Positions 8,094-15,063 are shown, numbered from the stretch's first letter. The stretch: DNA of 44,471 bases from Bythopirellula sp. (GCA_028285205.1 JANQQA010000029.1:1-44471); one strand, 5' to 3'. Notes: generated from the sequence alone by a model not told the origin. Made by a program: numbers and translations.

Positions 8094-8983
8094 GGCACAG
8101 CGCTCACGGCCGCATCAACTCGCCTCAGCATCGTCCATATGCCGTCTACCCCGCCTCGCCAAACATTGCTATGCCGACTCCATCGTTGCCAACTTCGGCC
8201 ACCGAACTGGAACGCGTGATCAGCTTTATTGGGCCACTGTCCTGTTGGCATCTGCACCCATGGGTGCAGATAGAACATGTCCGGTCCACTATCGGGATAG
8301 CCGGGCGGCAAGATTATTAGAAGGTCAACGGTCCTTGGTGAAACAGCAGTTCCAGGAAGTTCGTATCGTGGCAGCACGACACCGACTTGGTTACCTGAAG
8401 TGCTCACTTCAGCCTTGATGCCATGGTCGGTGAGGTAGCGTTGATCCGCTCCAGGTAGCGCATATGCGACCGAACCTGCGGTCGTCGCATCACTGCCAGT
8501 GTAGAAGCGCTCGACTTCGGGCCCGGTAAGATCGACGGTTTGACCCGGGTCCAGCAACAAGTCTTCTTCGTTGCGACGCTCCATCCATACACGATAGTCC
8601 GCAGGAACATTAGCGAGCCGTTTCAATGTTGCCTCGGTAATGATTGATGCGCCCCAGTCTTGGCGCTTGCTGTCCAGCTCAAATCGATATGAACGGTCGC
8701 TTAGAAAAGTCAGAAAGCGCTCTGCTCCACTTCGTCGGAGATCGACACGTTCCTCGAGGCTTATGTCCTCGAGTAATCCATCGGGACTAAAGATGAAGAT
8801 CAAGTGCTCTTCGATAGGGCGCTTTCCGGCTAAGTTGAGCAGCTGTCGCCCGGTCACTATTGGATCCTCCAGTGAATAACTTTCGCCATCGATAGTGATC
8901 TGAAATTTGTGCCTATCCGGCTTCTGGCGGCTCCGTGCTAAGGTTTCAGGGTTTTCGTGAGAGACATTTGATGGTGCAGACAT
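8081..8983 (-). CDS. tandem ubiquitin-like domains fused to E2-like domain
   Basis: 300 residues. Residues about 25-95 (HKFQITIDGESYSLEDPIVTGRQLL...) and 98-163 (YRFELDSK...LLLDPGQTVDLTG) are two beta-grasp units of the multiubiquitin type. Residues about 175-293 match prokaryotic E2 family E: LILPPGYPDSGPDMFYLHP, then GRSWQRWSRH and WRGGVDGIWTMLRRV. The protein has one cysteine only, C298 in the last four residues, so the E2 fold has no cysteine where a conventional E2 active site would be. Neither Ub-like unit ends in GG. Start ATG 8983 is chosen because GGAGG lies 5 nt upstream; an in-frame TTG at 8995 has none. First gene of the operon. Confidence 0.88.
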   Translation of the reverse strand: MSAPSNVSHENPETLARSRQKPDRHKFQITIDGESYSLEDPIVTGRQLLNLAGKRPIEEHLIFIFSPDGLLEDISLEERVDLRRSGAERFLTFLSDRSYRFELDSKRQDWGASIITEATLKRLANVPADYRVWMERRNEEDLLLDPGQTVDLTGPEVERFYTGSDATTAGSVAYALPGADQRYLTDHGIKAEVSTSGNQVGVVLPRYELPGTAVSPRTVDLLIILPPGYPDSGPDMFYLHPWVQMPTGQWPNKADHAFQFGGRSWQRWSRHSNVWRGGVDGIWTMLRRVDAAVSAVPCAA

Positions 8984-8995
8984 GACGTCCTCCAA

Positions 8996-9136
8996 TAGGT
9001 TGATTTGACAGAATCAGGGCCTATTATAGCCAGAAAATAGCTATGGTCTAGCTATTTATTACGTTCTTTACAGCCAATAATTGTTGATATATTAGCCGAA
9101 AATGGGTAAACTTCGTTGGCTACAAGGAGGAAAGAT
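8996..9136. promoter_or_regulatory. divergent promoter region of the two element-1 operons
   Basis: 141 nt AT-rich spacer between the ubiquitin-like operon (minus) and the RHH operon (plus). It holds a 9-5-9 inverted repeat at 9035-9057. For the plus strand, a plausible promoter is TTTACA (9067-9072), a 17-nt spacer and TATTAG (9090-9095), leading to an AAGGAGG site at 9124-9130. A minus-strand promoter must lie here too but I cannot place it. Confidence 0.5.
9035..9057. promoter_or_regulatory. operator-like inverted repeat
   Basis: AAATAGCTA, five nt TGGTC, TAGCTATTT: perfect 9-bp half-sites. It is centred between two divergent operons. The RHH protein encoded next to it is the obvious candidate to bind it, giving autoregulation and shared control of the ubiquitin-like operon. 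Binding is inferred. Confidence 0.6.
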
Positions 9137-9349
9137 ATGAGCCAAAAACGCACTATGACCCTCAATTTGAGCGATCGAGAGATGGTTGTTCTTGAGCACT
9201 TGGCAGGAGAAAAGGGCCTTTCAAAGACTCAACTTGTACGACAGGCCTTGCGGCTCTATCAGTCTGTTGTTGAGCGAATTGAACGCGGCGACAAACTGTT
9301 TTTTGAAGATGCCGACAAGACCGAGAAAGCGGAGTTAATGGTCTTGTGA
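9137..9349 (+). CDS. ribbon-helix-helix DNA-binding protein
   Basis: 70 residues. The pattern TMTLNLSDREMVVLEHLAGEKGLSKTQLVRQALRLYQSV is a ribbon-helix-helix (CopG/Arc-like) domain: a basic beta strand followed by two helices. The C-terminus is acidic (FFEDADKTEKAE) and could contact a partner. ATG 9137 is preceded by AAGGAGG at 9124-9130, so it is preferred over an upstream TTG at 9116. It overlaps the GNAT gene (GTGA), the arrangement of an antitoxin-toxin pair or of a small autoregulator heading an operon. Confidence 0.85.
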   Translation: MSQKRTMTLNLSDREMVVLEHLAGEKGLSKTQLVRQALRLYQSVVERIERGDKLFFEDADKTEKAELMVL

Positions 9350-9960
9350 GACGGTCTCTTGGCGACTGGCCTCTGAAGAATCGCCATACGGATGGTGAAG
9401 AGTGGGCCACGCTATACGACGCGATTGCTCAGAACAACGTTGACGATTTTGAGACTCGCTGGAAGCCTGCCATGGAGGCCAAACTGGCAACCTTGAAGAC
9501 TCAGGAAGAAGTGCGCAAAGCAAATATTCAGGATGTTCGTTGGAAGTGGGGAGATAAATATAGGGATCGTTCGAATCGAATCGACTTCGAGTCATTTGCA
9601 GTCGAGTGTGGAGGAGAGACGCAAGGCCTGATGTTCGTCAAGACAGTCGCCTTTTCCAAAATTCAACTCGGTTATTCGATTGCCTATATCGATCTTGTCT
9701 CGACGGCACCCTGGAATCGCTGGGGATTTACCGATAACCCACTCTATAAGGGAGTCGGGCCGCTACTTCTCAGCGCTGCTGTAGAACTAAGCATTAGCCA
9801 CGGTTTTGATGGTCGATTGGGATTACACGCTTTGCCGCAGTCGGAGGGCTGGTATCAAAGCCAAGGCTTGACTGAGATTGGACCTGATACGAATTATCAG
9901 AACCTCGTGTACTTTGAGTTCACGGCGAATGATGCAAAAGCGTACGTGACGTCAAACTAA
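9346..9960 (+). CDS. GNAT-fold acetyltransferase-like protein
   Basis: 204 residues. The second half has a GNAT-like layout: GLMFVKTVAFSKIQL, IAYIDLVSTAPWNR, then YKGVGPLLLSAAVELSISHGFDGRLGLHA, where KGVG resembles the acetyl-CoA pyrophosphate loop, then SEGWYQSQGLTEIG, a typical GNAT C-terminal end. The first 60 residues are helical and family-specific. GTG start at 9346 overlaps the RHH stop, indicating translational coupling. RHH plus GNAT pairs include TacAT/AtaRT toxin-antitoxin systems that acetylate aminoacyl-tRNA. This protein is longer than those toxins, so a toxin role is only a hypothesis. Confidence 0.65.
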   Translation: MRRSLGDWPLKNRHTDGEEWATLYDAIAQNNVDDFETRWKPAMEAKLATLKTQEEVRKANIQDVRWKWGDKYRDRSNRIDFESFAVECGGETQGLMFVKTVAFSKIQLGYSIAYIDLVSTAPWNRWGFTDNPLYKGVGPLLLSAAVELSISHGFDGRLGLHALPQSEGWYQSQGLTEIGPDTNYQNLVYFEFTANDAKAYVTSN

Positions 9961-9974
9961 TTAAGGAGACCAAA

Positions 9975-10481
9975 ATGGAAATGCGAATTACACCAGAGTG
10001 GCTCCGCAACAAGATAAATAAGGAGCCGGACTTAGATTTTGAAGCAGGAACACCAATAGACTTGCTGCAGAGCATTGACATGTTTCTTCCGTCGAACATT
10101 GTTCGTTCAAAGCCAGTAGACGAGAAACGAAACCTAAAGCGACAGCATGCATTCGGTCTGATGGTCAATCATTTGCGTTTGCGTGACAACATGACAATTG
10201 AACGTTTGTCAGTTAACGCGAACATCGTAACCGAGGAGCTGGAAGCCATAGAACAAGATCCGCACTATCAACCGCGGCCAAGAACTGTCATTCAGCTCGC
10301 AAAGACTTTCAATATCGCGCCCGCCAAGATGATGAAGCTGTCGGGTGTAGCTACTGTCGTAGATTCAGCCTTGGAGGACGCGGCGCTAAAGTTCGCTGCC
10401 AAATCCGCTGGAGTGTCCTCTCTGAATGACGAAGAGCGCGAGTCGCTAAATGACTTCGTCAAGTTTTTGAATGAGGACTAA
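9975..10481 (+). CDS. XRE-family HTH protein
   Basis: 168 residues. A Cro/C1-type helix-turn-helix covers about 58-115 (AFGLMVNHLRLRDNMTIERLSVNANIVTEELEAIE, then RPRTVIQLAKTFNI). N- and C-terminal arms are polar. AAGGAG lies just before ATG 9975. It is followed at 6 nt by an ImmA/IrrE-type peptidase gene, the common repressor/peptidase pair of mobile elements, in which the peptidase cleaves the repressor on stress. It probably controls part of element 1. Confidence 0.85.
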   Translation: MEMRITPEWLRNKINKEPDLDFEAGTPIDLLQSIDMFLPSNIVRSKPVDEKRNLKRQHAFGLMVNHLRLRDNMTIERLSVNANIVTEELEAIEQDPHYQPRPRTVIQLAKTFNIAPAKMMKLSGVATVVDSALEDAALKFAAKSAGVSSLNDEERESLNDFVKFLNED

Positions 10482-10487
10482 TAGTCC
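10475..10487 (+). promoter_or_regulatory. inverted repeat at XRE/ImmA junction
   Basis: GGACT-AAT-AGTCC spans the stop of the XRE gene and ends directly before the GTG start of the ImmA gene. No Shine-Dalgarno sequence precedes that GTG. A small stem here may tie translation of the peptidase to that of the repressor. Confidence 0.35.
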
Positions 10488-11408
10488 GTGACTTGCGAAT
10501 TAGTCGGTCCACTTGAGGCGGCGGAGATCAATGCACAAGTTGACCGGCTACTTCGCGACCTGGGTCAACCAGAGCCACCTTTATCGCTCGAATTAGTAAG
10601 AGAGTTGTTACGACTCGACCTAAAATACTACAGCGCGACAAATACCAGCTACCTACAGGATCTCACCCACAAGATTCGTTTGGGAGCAAAGCAAGTTGCC
10701 GCACGCCCAGGTTTGATATTCGATGCCATAAAGAAAGCCAAGCTTGCAGCGTTGTATGTGCCAGATACCAAACGAATACTAATAGACGAGGACATACCGC
10801 AACCGAAGCATAGGTGGATTGAGGCCCACGAAATCTCGCACGGGCTCATCGAATGGCATAGCGATTTTCTGTTTGGAGACAATCGCGTGACCCTGAATCC
10901 GTTGTGCGACGCGACTATCGAGGCTGAGGCGAACTACGGAGGAGGTAGATTGCTATTCCTCGGAGAGAGATTCGGCGAAGAAGCAAGGTCCGAGGAGCTA
11001 TCTTTCAAGAACATCCGTCAACAAGCAGGCCGATACGGCAACTCTATTCAATCTACCCTTTGGAGAGTTGTGGAGGAGAGGGAACCGGACGGCGCTGTCT
11101 TTGGAATGGTTTCGGACCATCCAAATCATCCGGAGATTGGACAGATTGAATATGGCGGAAAACCACGCTTGATAAGATCAAGAGGATTCCGTGAGCAGTT
11201 CGGCAATGTCACGCCAGATGACGTCTACGCAATCTTAGCCAAGCACGCTAACTGGAACAAAGGTGGTCCAATTATTGAAGCCGACGATAGCCTTGTAGAC
11301 GTAAATGGCGATACTCACGAAATACGGGTAGAGAGCTTCTCAAATACTCACTCGTTACTTACTTACGGAGTATGCACACGACCCAAGTCCGTCGTCGTCT
11401 CCACATGA
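10488..11408 (+). CDS. ImmA/IrrE-family metallopeptidase
   Basis: 306 residues. The zinc motif HEISH occurs at about residues 109-113 (RWIEAHEISHGLIEWH), with conserved acidic residues in the helix downstream (DATIEAEANYGGGRLLFLG, about 140-158) that supply the third ligand, as in ImmA/IrrE peptidases. The C-terminal 130 residues form an extra domain not typical of the short ImmA proteins. GTG start 6 nt after the XRE gene; co-translation likely. Such peptidases cleave the cognate XRE repressor after a stress or infection signal. Last gene of element 1 before the internal junction. Confidence 0.88.
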   Translation: MTCELVGPLEAAEINAQVDRLLRDLGQPEPPLSLELVRELLRLDLKYYSATNTSYLQDLTHKIRLGAKQVAARPGLIFDAIKKAKLAALYVPDTKRILIDEDIPQPKHRWIEAHEISHGLIEWHSDFLFGDNRVTLNPLCDATIEAEANYGGGRLLFLGERFGEEARSEELSFKNIRQQAGRYGNSIQSTLWRVVEEREPDGAVFGMVSDHPNHPEIGQIEYGGKPRLIRSRGFREQFGNVTPDDVYAILAKHANWNKGGPIIEADDSLVDVNGDTHEIRVESFSNTHSLLTYGVCTRPKSVVVST

Positions 11409-11552
11409 CATTTTGAGATGCCAAGAAGGGGAATCTCAGAACGCATTCCGAGCACCGGTACACGGAAGTCATTATCAATACCATAGAGCGCATTTCGGAT
11501 TGCTCGCTGAATCATTCGTCAAGTTTCAAATCGACGATTCTGCGCCAGCGAC

Positions 11553-11570
11553 GGGGTACAAGGTGGGGTA
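11553..11570 (+). repeat. element 1 arm repeat, right copy
   Basis: GGGGTACAAGGTGGGGTA, 17/18 identical to and in the same orientation as 3939-3956. It lies 65 nt before the internal tRNA fragment; the left copy lies 115 nt after the tRNA. In a circular form the two would flank the attachment core. Confidence 0.65.
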
Positions 11571-11634
11571 TGGCCGATGATTCTACGCAAAGAAACCTAT
11601 TAAGATCAGCGAAATAGGCCCGGAATGTGGTGGT

Positions 11635-11648
11635 GCCCCTGGCCACCA
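11635..11648 (+). other. internal att site: tRNA-Phe 3' end fragment
   Basis: GCCCCTGGCCACCA is identical to the last 14 nt of tRNA-Phe (3811-3824). Upstream bases do not match the tRNA, so the fragment is short, as expected for integrases that cut near the tRNA 3' end. It is placed between the right arm repeat of element 1 and the left repeat of element 2. Chance occurrence of 14 nt cannot be fully excluded, but the setting supports it. Confidence 0.6.
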
Positions 11649-11697
11649 TTCTTTTCAAGGATTTACCGACAAATCGCGTCGACCAGCTTTTCGCTGT

Positions 11698-11716
11698 TGT
11701 GTCAGATTTGTGCCAA
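11698..11716 (+). repeat. element 2 end repeat, left copy
   Basis: TGTGTCAGATTTGTGCCAA. A same-orientation copy at 23968-23986 differs at two positions. This pair is unlike the repeats of element 1 and probably belongs to a different integrase. Confidence 0.5.
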
Positions 11717-11790
11717 TGAGCCGCCGAAAGAGTAAGTGGCCCGGCAACTAAAGTTTTCCCAGGAATCGCAAGTCTCAGCACGTTCCCAAT

Positions 11791-12381
11791 TCAACCGAGT
11801 CTAGTTTTGGCCAACGCATCGGCGAGAGAGTTCGTGCCGGTACGACGTAAGATCTCCGCTGCATATTCTTCGGTTAGCGGGGTTCGAATGCCTGCTGCCA
11901 TCGCATTGGCTAGATACGAAATTCCGTCCCGCTTTTCGTCCGTCTTGGTTACGCTACTGATTGCCAAATCCGCGAGGATTGATGCCGTCGGACTGTCGAT
12001 AGTCGGTGCAATCCTTGTGAACAAGACGACATCCACACCTGCAAACTTTTCTATTTGGTCGACGACAACATCATTTGGGCCCGGGTATTTCTTGTGTTGA
12101 TAAGGCCGATTACTTCCAATAGCGTTGATCTCGCGTCGATAAAGCCGATCCATGGCGTCCTGGACAGAGGTTTCCACAAGAAAAAGTTGTGCGCGCACAG
12201 AACCACCATTCTCGTATGGGACAAGAGTAGGCGCTCCGCCCCTACCTGAGCTACTTCGAGCGTACTCAACTGGGAATGGTGTTGTTAAGTCATTCGTGAC
12301 TCGCGAGCGTACAGAGACAATCTCCTGGCCTGGGTCAGCGATCAAAGAGCCGTACGCTAGGATTCCTACGCTTCCTGTCAT
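11791..12381 (-). CDS. gamma-glutamylcyclotransferase-like protein
   Basis: 196 residues. The N-terminus GILAYGSLIADPGQE is the substrate-binding loop of the gamma-glutamylcyclotransferase / AIG2-like fold (YGSL). A conserved acidic residue expected in the middle strands may be one of the Glu/Asp residues around 95-110; I cannot assign it. Known members cleave gamma-glutamyl dipeptides or similar adducts to 5-oxoproline. ATG 12381 overlaps the stop of the upstream nuclease reading frame by 4 nt, so the two were one operon. The physiological link to a nuclease is unknown. Confidence 0.7.
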   Translation of the reverse strand: MTGSVGILAYGSLIADPGQEIVSVRSRVTNDLTTPFPVEYARSSSGRGGAPTLVPYENGGSVRAQLFLVETSVQDAMDRLYRREINAIGSNRPYQHKKYPGPNDVVVDQIEKFAGVDVVLFTRIAPTIDSPTASILADLAISSVTKTDEKRDGISYLANAMAAGIRTPLTEEYAAEILRRTGTNSLADALAKTRLG

Positions 12382-13689
12382 GGGTTGTCCGCAAGATCAG
12401 GATAGTCGATGGTGGACTGAATTGCCGCAACGACAGCGCGGCCATCTCTGACCAGCTCCTTATGCTTGCAAATCTCTTTAAGGCCATAGCCTACCGTTGG
12501 CAATATCAGAGATTCGACAACTGTCTCTCGCAGATCGACCAGGCCGCCGTCTTTGAGTAGCCAGTCGACAGTTGGTTCCGAAAGCTGGTCAAAGGCGGTC
12601 GCGTACCTCTTGATGACATCCCTCTCAAAACGGCCGTAATGCACGAAAACGGCATCAGAGTATCTTTGTCTTAGGTTGGCTACCTTTCCAAGAAACTGCC
12701 GCCAGGCATTTCGGTCGTTTTTCCGCGCCACCATCATGCCAAAGATGCTCAAAATCCTGGGGTTCATAGGGCGGCGGCAAAAAGCCCCAGAGATACACCT
12801 CCTCGGAAGACTCCGCCGCCAGTGGATTAGTCTCGATGTCAAAGTGAATGGGTGTCCCGGTAATTCTGGTTGGGGTAGACCGGACTATGATCTTTCCATC
12901 GATTACTGACTGAGCATGTAGTACTGCCTTGCTCTTTTTCTCGCCTTTGAAGTAAGGAACATCCGGTAGTGTTTCTGGATTGGCTAACGCCAAGTCGCTG
13001 AGCGTCGAAATTCCAGCCGCTTGCAGGTGCGGTATTGCGCGTGCATCGACAAAGTAATTCTGGCCAAGATCGCCATTGGCCCGAAACTCGGGTACGCAAG
13101 TCTGGCGATAGGGGCAACCGTTGCAGCGGCTGGCACCAAAGTGCGCGTCTGGCCTGTCGGCAGTCGCTAGCTCCTTCATATCGGCTAGAAATGCATCTGA
13201 ATTCTTGAGATCTTTCTCATTGATGAATTCAAAATTGCCTTCTGCCAGCAGAGCTTTGGTGGACAATTCTGTTTTCAGAACCCGTTGATATACCGCCAAT
13301 TGGATGCGCAGATCTGGCTTGTCCTTCATTGATCGAGCCAGCTTTGCGTCGCCAGCTCGATAACCTTCGTCTTCGAGGAACAGAAAATCGGGCTGAGCGA
13401 CTACGCTGAGTTCTTTGTCTTGGAACTTTGGCTGGTATATCAACGGAGTCCGGGCGGCGATCAGTTCGGCGGTGTGGGTCTCATCTTGCGCCGTCTGGTA
13501 GTCGCCTAAGCCCATGAGCACCGATTGTTCGTGGTCCATGCCCGCTTCCATAATCAGGAGCTCGAACGGGTCTGGGGCCATGCCGGCGTCTGGTTGCCTA
13601 AAGTCGTACCATGCGCGCCTCCGGCAAGTTTTCCACGCAATAGCGTCGGAAGCGTTGATCAATCGAGTTGTCAGTTCTTTTGGCTGCAT
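12378..13689 (-). pseudogene. TM0106-type RecB-like nuclease with RNase H-like domain, frameshifted
   Basis: Two frames join into one protein of about 436 residues. Frame A (13689 to about 12720) gives a RecB/Cas4-like nuclease: CRRRAW near residue 22, ...VVAQPDFLF...GYRAGDAKLARS (PD-(D/E)xK-type acidic residues and Lys), and CNGCPYRQTC, which with the first Cys resembles a 4Fe-4S cluster. An RNase H-like domain then begins (PIHFDIETNP). The natural continuation NAWRQFLGKV...VFVHYGRFERDVI lies in the other frame, ending at 12378. The switch falls at a run of five T (12718-12722 on the plus strand), so one extra A in the coding strand would explain it. This is a real mutation, a programmed shift or a base-calling error. 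Confidence 0.8.
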
Positions 13690-13742
13690 TCAGACGTAAG
13701 GTATCAGGGAATCGAGTCGAGCCAAGCAACAAGCCGGACGCG

Positions 13743-13762
13743 TAGTAAACAACTCTTTACTT
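13743..13762. promoter_or_regulatory. operator copy 1 upstream of fic
   Basis: TAGTAAACAACTCTTTACTT: half-sites TAGTAAA and TTTACT(T) around a 6-nt spacer, same layout as 13801-13820 and 13832-13851. Confidence 0.65.
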
Positions 13763-13772
13763 ACATCCTGTT

Positions 13773-13789
13773 CAAGTAATGGTTACTTG
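13773..13789. promoter_or_regulatory. palindrome CAAGTAA-TGG-TTACTTG
   Basis: Perfect 7-3-7 inverted repeat between operator copies 1 and 2. The half-site (AGTAA) overlaps the operator half-site in sequence but the spacer is shorter, so it may be a second type of binding site or a variant. Confidence 0.4.
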
Positions 13790-13800
13790 CTTGTTGTGGC

Positions 13801-13820
13801 TAGTAAATTAGCCTTTACTT
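13801..13820. promoter_or_regulatory. operator copy 2 upstream of fic
   Basis: TAGTAAATTAGCCTTTACTT: same TAGTAAA-N6-TTTACT layout. Starts 58 nt after copy 1 and 31 nt before copy 3; 31 nt is close to three turns of DNA. Confidence 0.65.
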
Positions 13821-13831
13821 TCAGTTCACTT

Positions 13832-13851
13832 TAGTAAAGAATTCTTTACTA
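13832..13851. promoter_or_regulatory. operator copy 3, overlapping the fic start codon
   Basis: TAGTAAAGAATTCTTTACTA is a perfect 20-nt palindrome. Its last base is the A of the fic ATG, so a bound protein would block expression directly. It also occupies the place of a ribosome site. Confidence 0.7.
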
Positions 13852-15002
13852 TGAAATCGAAAGCATCAGGCAAATACATAAAGACGACCGCCGGCGGAGA
13901 AATGGTTCAGGCATTCGTGCCAAATACGTTGCCCCCTCAACTGACAGCGAAAGAACTCGCCGCCCTAAAAGAACCTCTACGCAACGCCGATGCTGCCATT
14001 GGCAAGCTTCGCCTGGCCGGCGAGATGATTCCTTCGTTGGACTGGTTTGTGTACTCCTTTGTACGAAAAGAGGCGCTGCTCAGCTCAGAAATTGAAGGGA
14101 CACAGGCGACACTCACAGACGTATTGTCATACGAACAGACGGGTCAGACAGGTTCCTCCGGACTCGAAGACCTAGAAGAGGTAACCAACTACGTCAGGGC
14201 GATCAACTACGCATTCGACGAACAGAAATCGAAGAACGGTTTGCCCATATCAGCTCGCTTACTGGATCAATGCCATTTAAGGCTGATGCAAGGTGTACGC
14301 GGAGAAAACAAACAACCGGGAGAAATTCGTCGATCACAGGTATGGATTGGTGGAACCCGGCCCGGCAACGCTGCGTTCGTGCCGCCACCCGCTGACAAAG
14401 TTCGAGGCCTACTGGGCGATCTTGAGTCATACATTCACAGTAACGACGACCTGCCACCCATATTGCGCGTAGGCGCAGCGCACGTGCAGTTCGAGACGAT
14501 TCACCCTTACTTGGACGGCAACGGTCGGCTGGGACGCATGCTGATTGCCTTGCTCCTAGATCACTGGAATTTGCTATCAAGCCCGCTGCTTTATTTAAGC
14601 GTGTTTCTAAAAGCGCACCAGAGCGTCTACTACGAAATGCTTGATGGCGTTAGAGCTGAGGGCGATTGGCTCGGCTGGTTCTCATTTTTCCTGGAAGGTG
14701 TGGAGCAAACCGCAGATGATGCGTCAAAAACCGCATGCATCCTATATAACCAAGTAAGCCGAGACAGAAAAACGTTGCTTGCCGCAGACTCAGTGACGGT
14801 TTCAGCAATCCAACTATTCGAGATATTGCCGAAGACGCCGGTCGTTTCGATGCCTGTTGTCACAAAGTTGTTGGATACGACGAAGCCAACTGCCACCAAG
14901 GCGATTGAGATCCTGCAACAGACCGACATACTGAGCGAAGTCGGTAGCCGGAAACGTGACCGCATATACAAGTACGAAAGATACTTAGAGTTACTGACTT
15001 GA
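13851..15002 (+). CDS. Fic family protein with C-terminal winged helix
   Basis: 383 residues. The Fic core motif HPYLDGNGRLGR occurs at 218-229, complete (catalytic His218, phosphate-binding DGNGR), so AMP transfer from ATP to a protein hydroxyl is expected. An intramolecular inhibitory helix is present: S78-x3-E82-G83 (SSEIEGT). The last 60 residues (MPVVTKLLDTTKPTATKAIEILQQTDILSEV) form a winged helix. ATG 13851 is kept because the N-terminus SGKYIKTTAGGE...AFVPNTLPP is typical of the family, though a GGAGA site precedes an internal ATG at 13902. Three TAGTAAA operators upstream suggest autoregulation through the winged helix. It is 61 nt before hsdM. Confidence 0.92.
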   Translation: MKSKASGKYIKTTAGGEMVQAFVPNTLPPQLTAKELAALKEPLRNADAAIGKLRLAGEMIPSLDWFVYSFVRKEALLSSEIEGTQATLTDVLSYEQTGQTGSSGLEDLEEVTNYVRAINYAFDEQKSKNGLPISARLLDQCHLRLMQGVRGENKQPGEIRRSQVWIGGTRPGNAAFVPPPADKVRGLLGDLESYIHSNDDLPPILRVGAAHVQFETIHPYLDGNGRLGRMLIALLLDHWNLLSSPLLYLSVFLKAHQSVYYEMLDGVRAEGDWLGWFSFFLEGVEQTADDASKTACILYNQVSRDRKTLLAADSVTVSAIQLFEILPKTPVVSMPVVTKLLDTTKPTATKAIEILQQTDILSEVGSRKRDRIYKYERYLELLT

Positions 15003-15063
15003 TCAGCAACACGTCCACTAAACCTCTAGAATTAGGTTCACCGTTGCAGTGGGATGCCGTTGA

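Larger units (their letters stand above)
11409..11790. other. junction region between two tandem island elements
   Basis: No gene. From left to right it holds the right arm repeat of element 1 (11553-11570), a tRNA 3'-end fragment (11635-11648), and the left copy of the element 2 repeat (11698-11716). Confidence 0.6.

Noticed and set aside
9005..9030. TTGACA (9005-9010) with TATAGC (9025-9030) as a plus-strand promoter
   Set aside because: The spacer is only 14 nt; TTTACA-N17-TATTAG at 9067-9095 fits better.
13773..13789. Fourth copy of the fic operator
   Set aside because: The half-site is similar but the spacer is 3 nt rather than 6, so it is listed as a separate palindrome.
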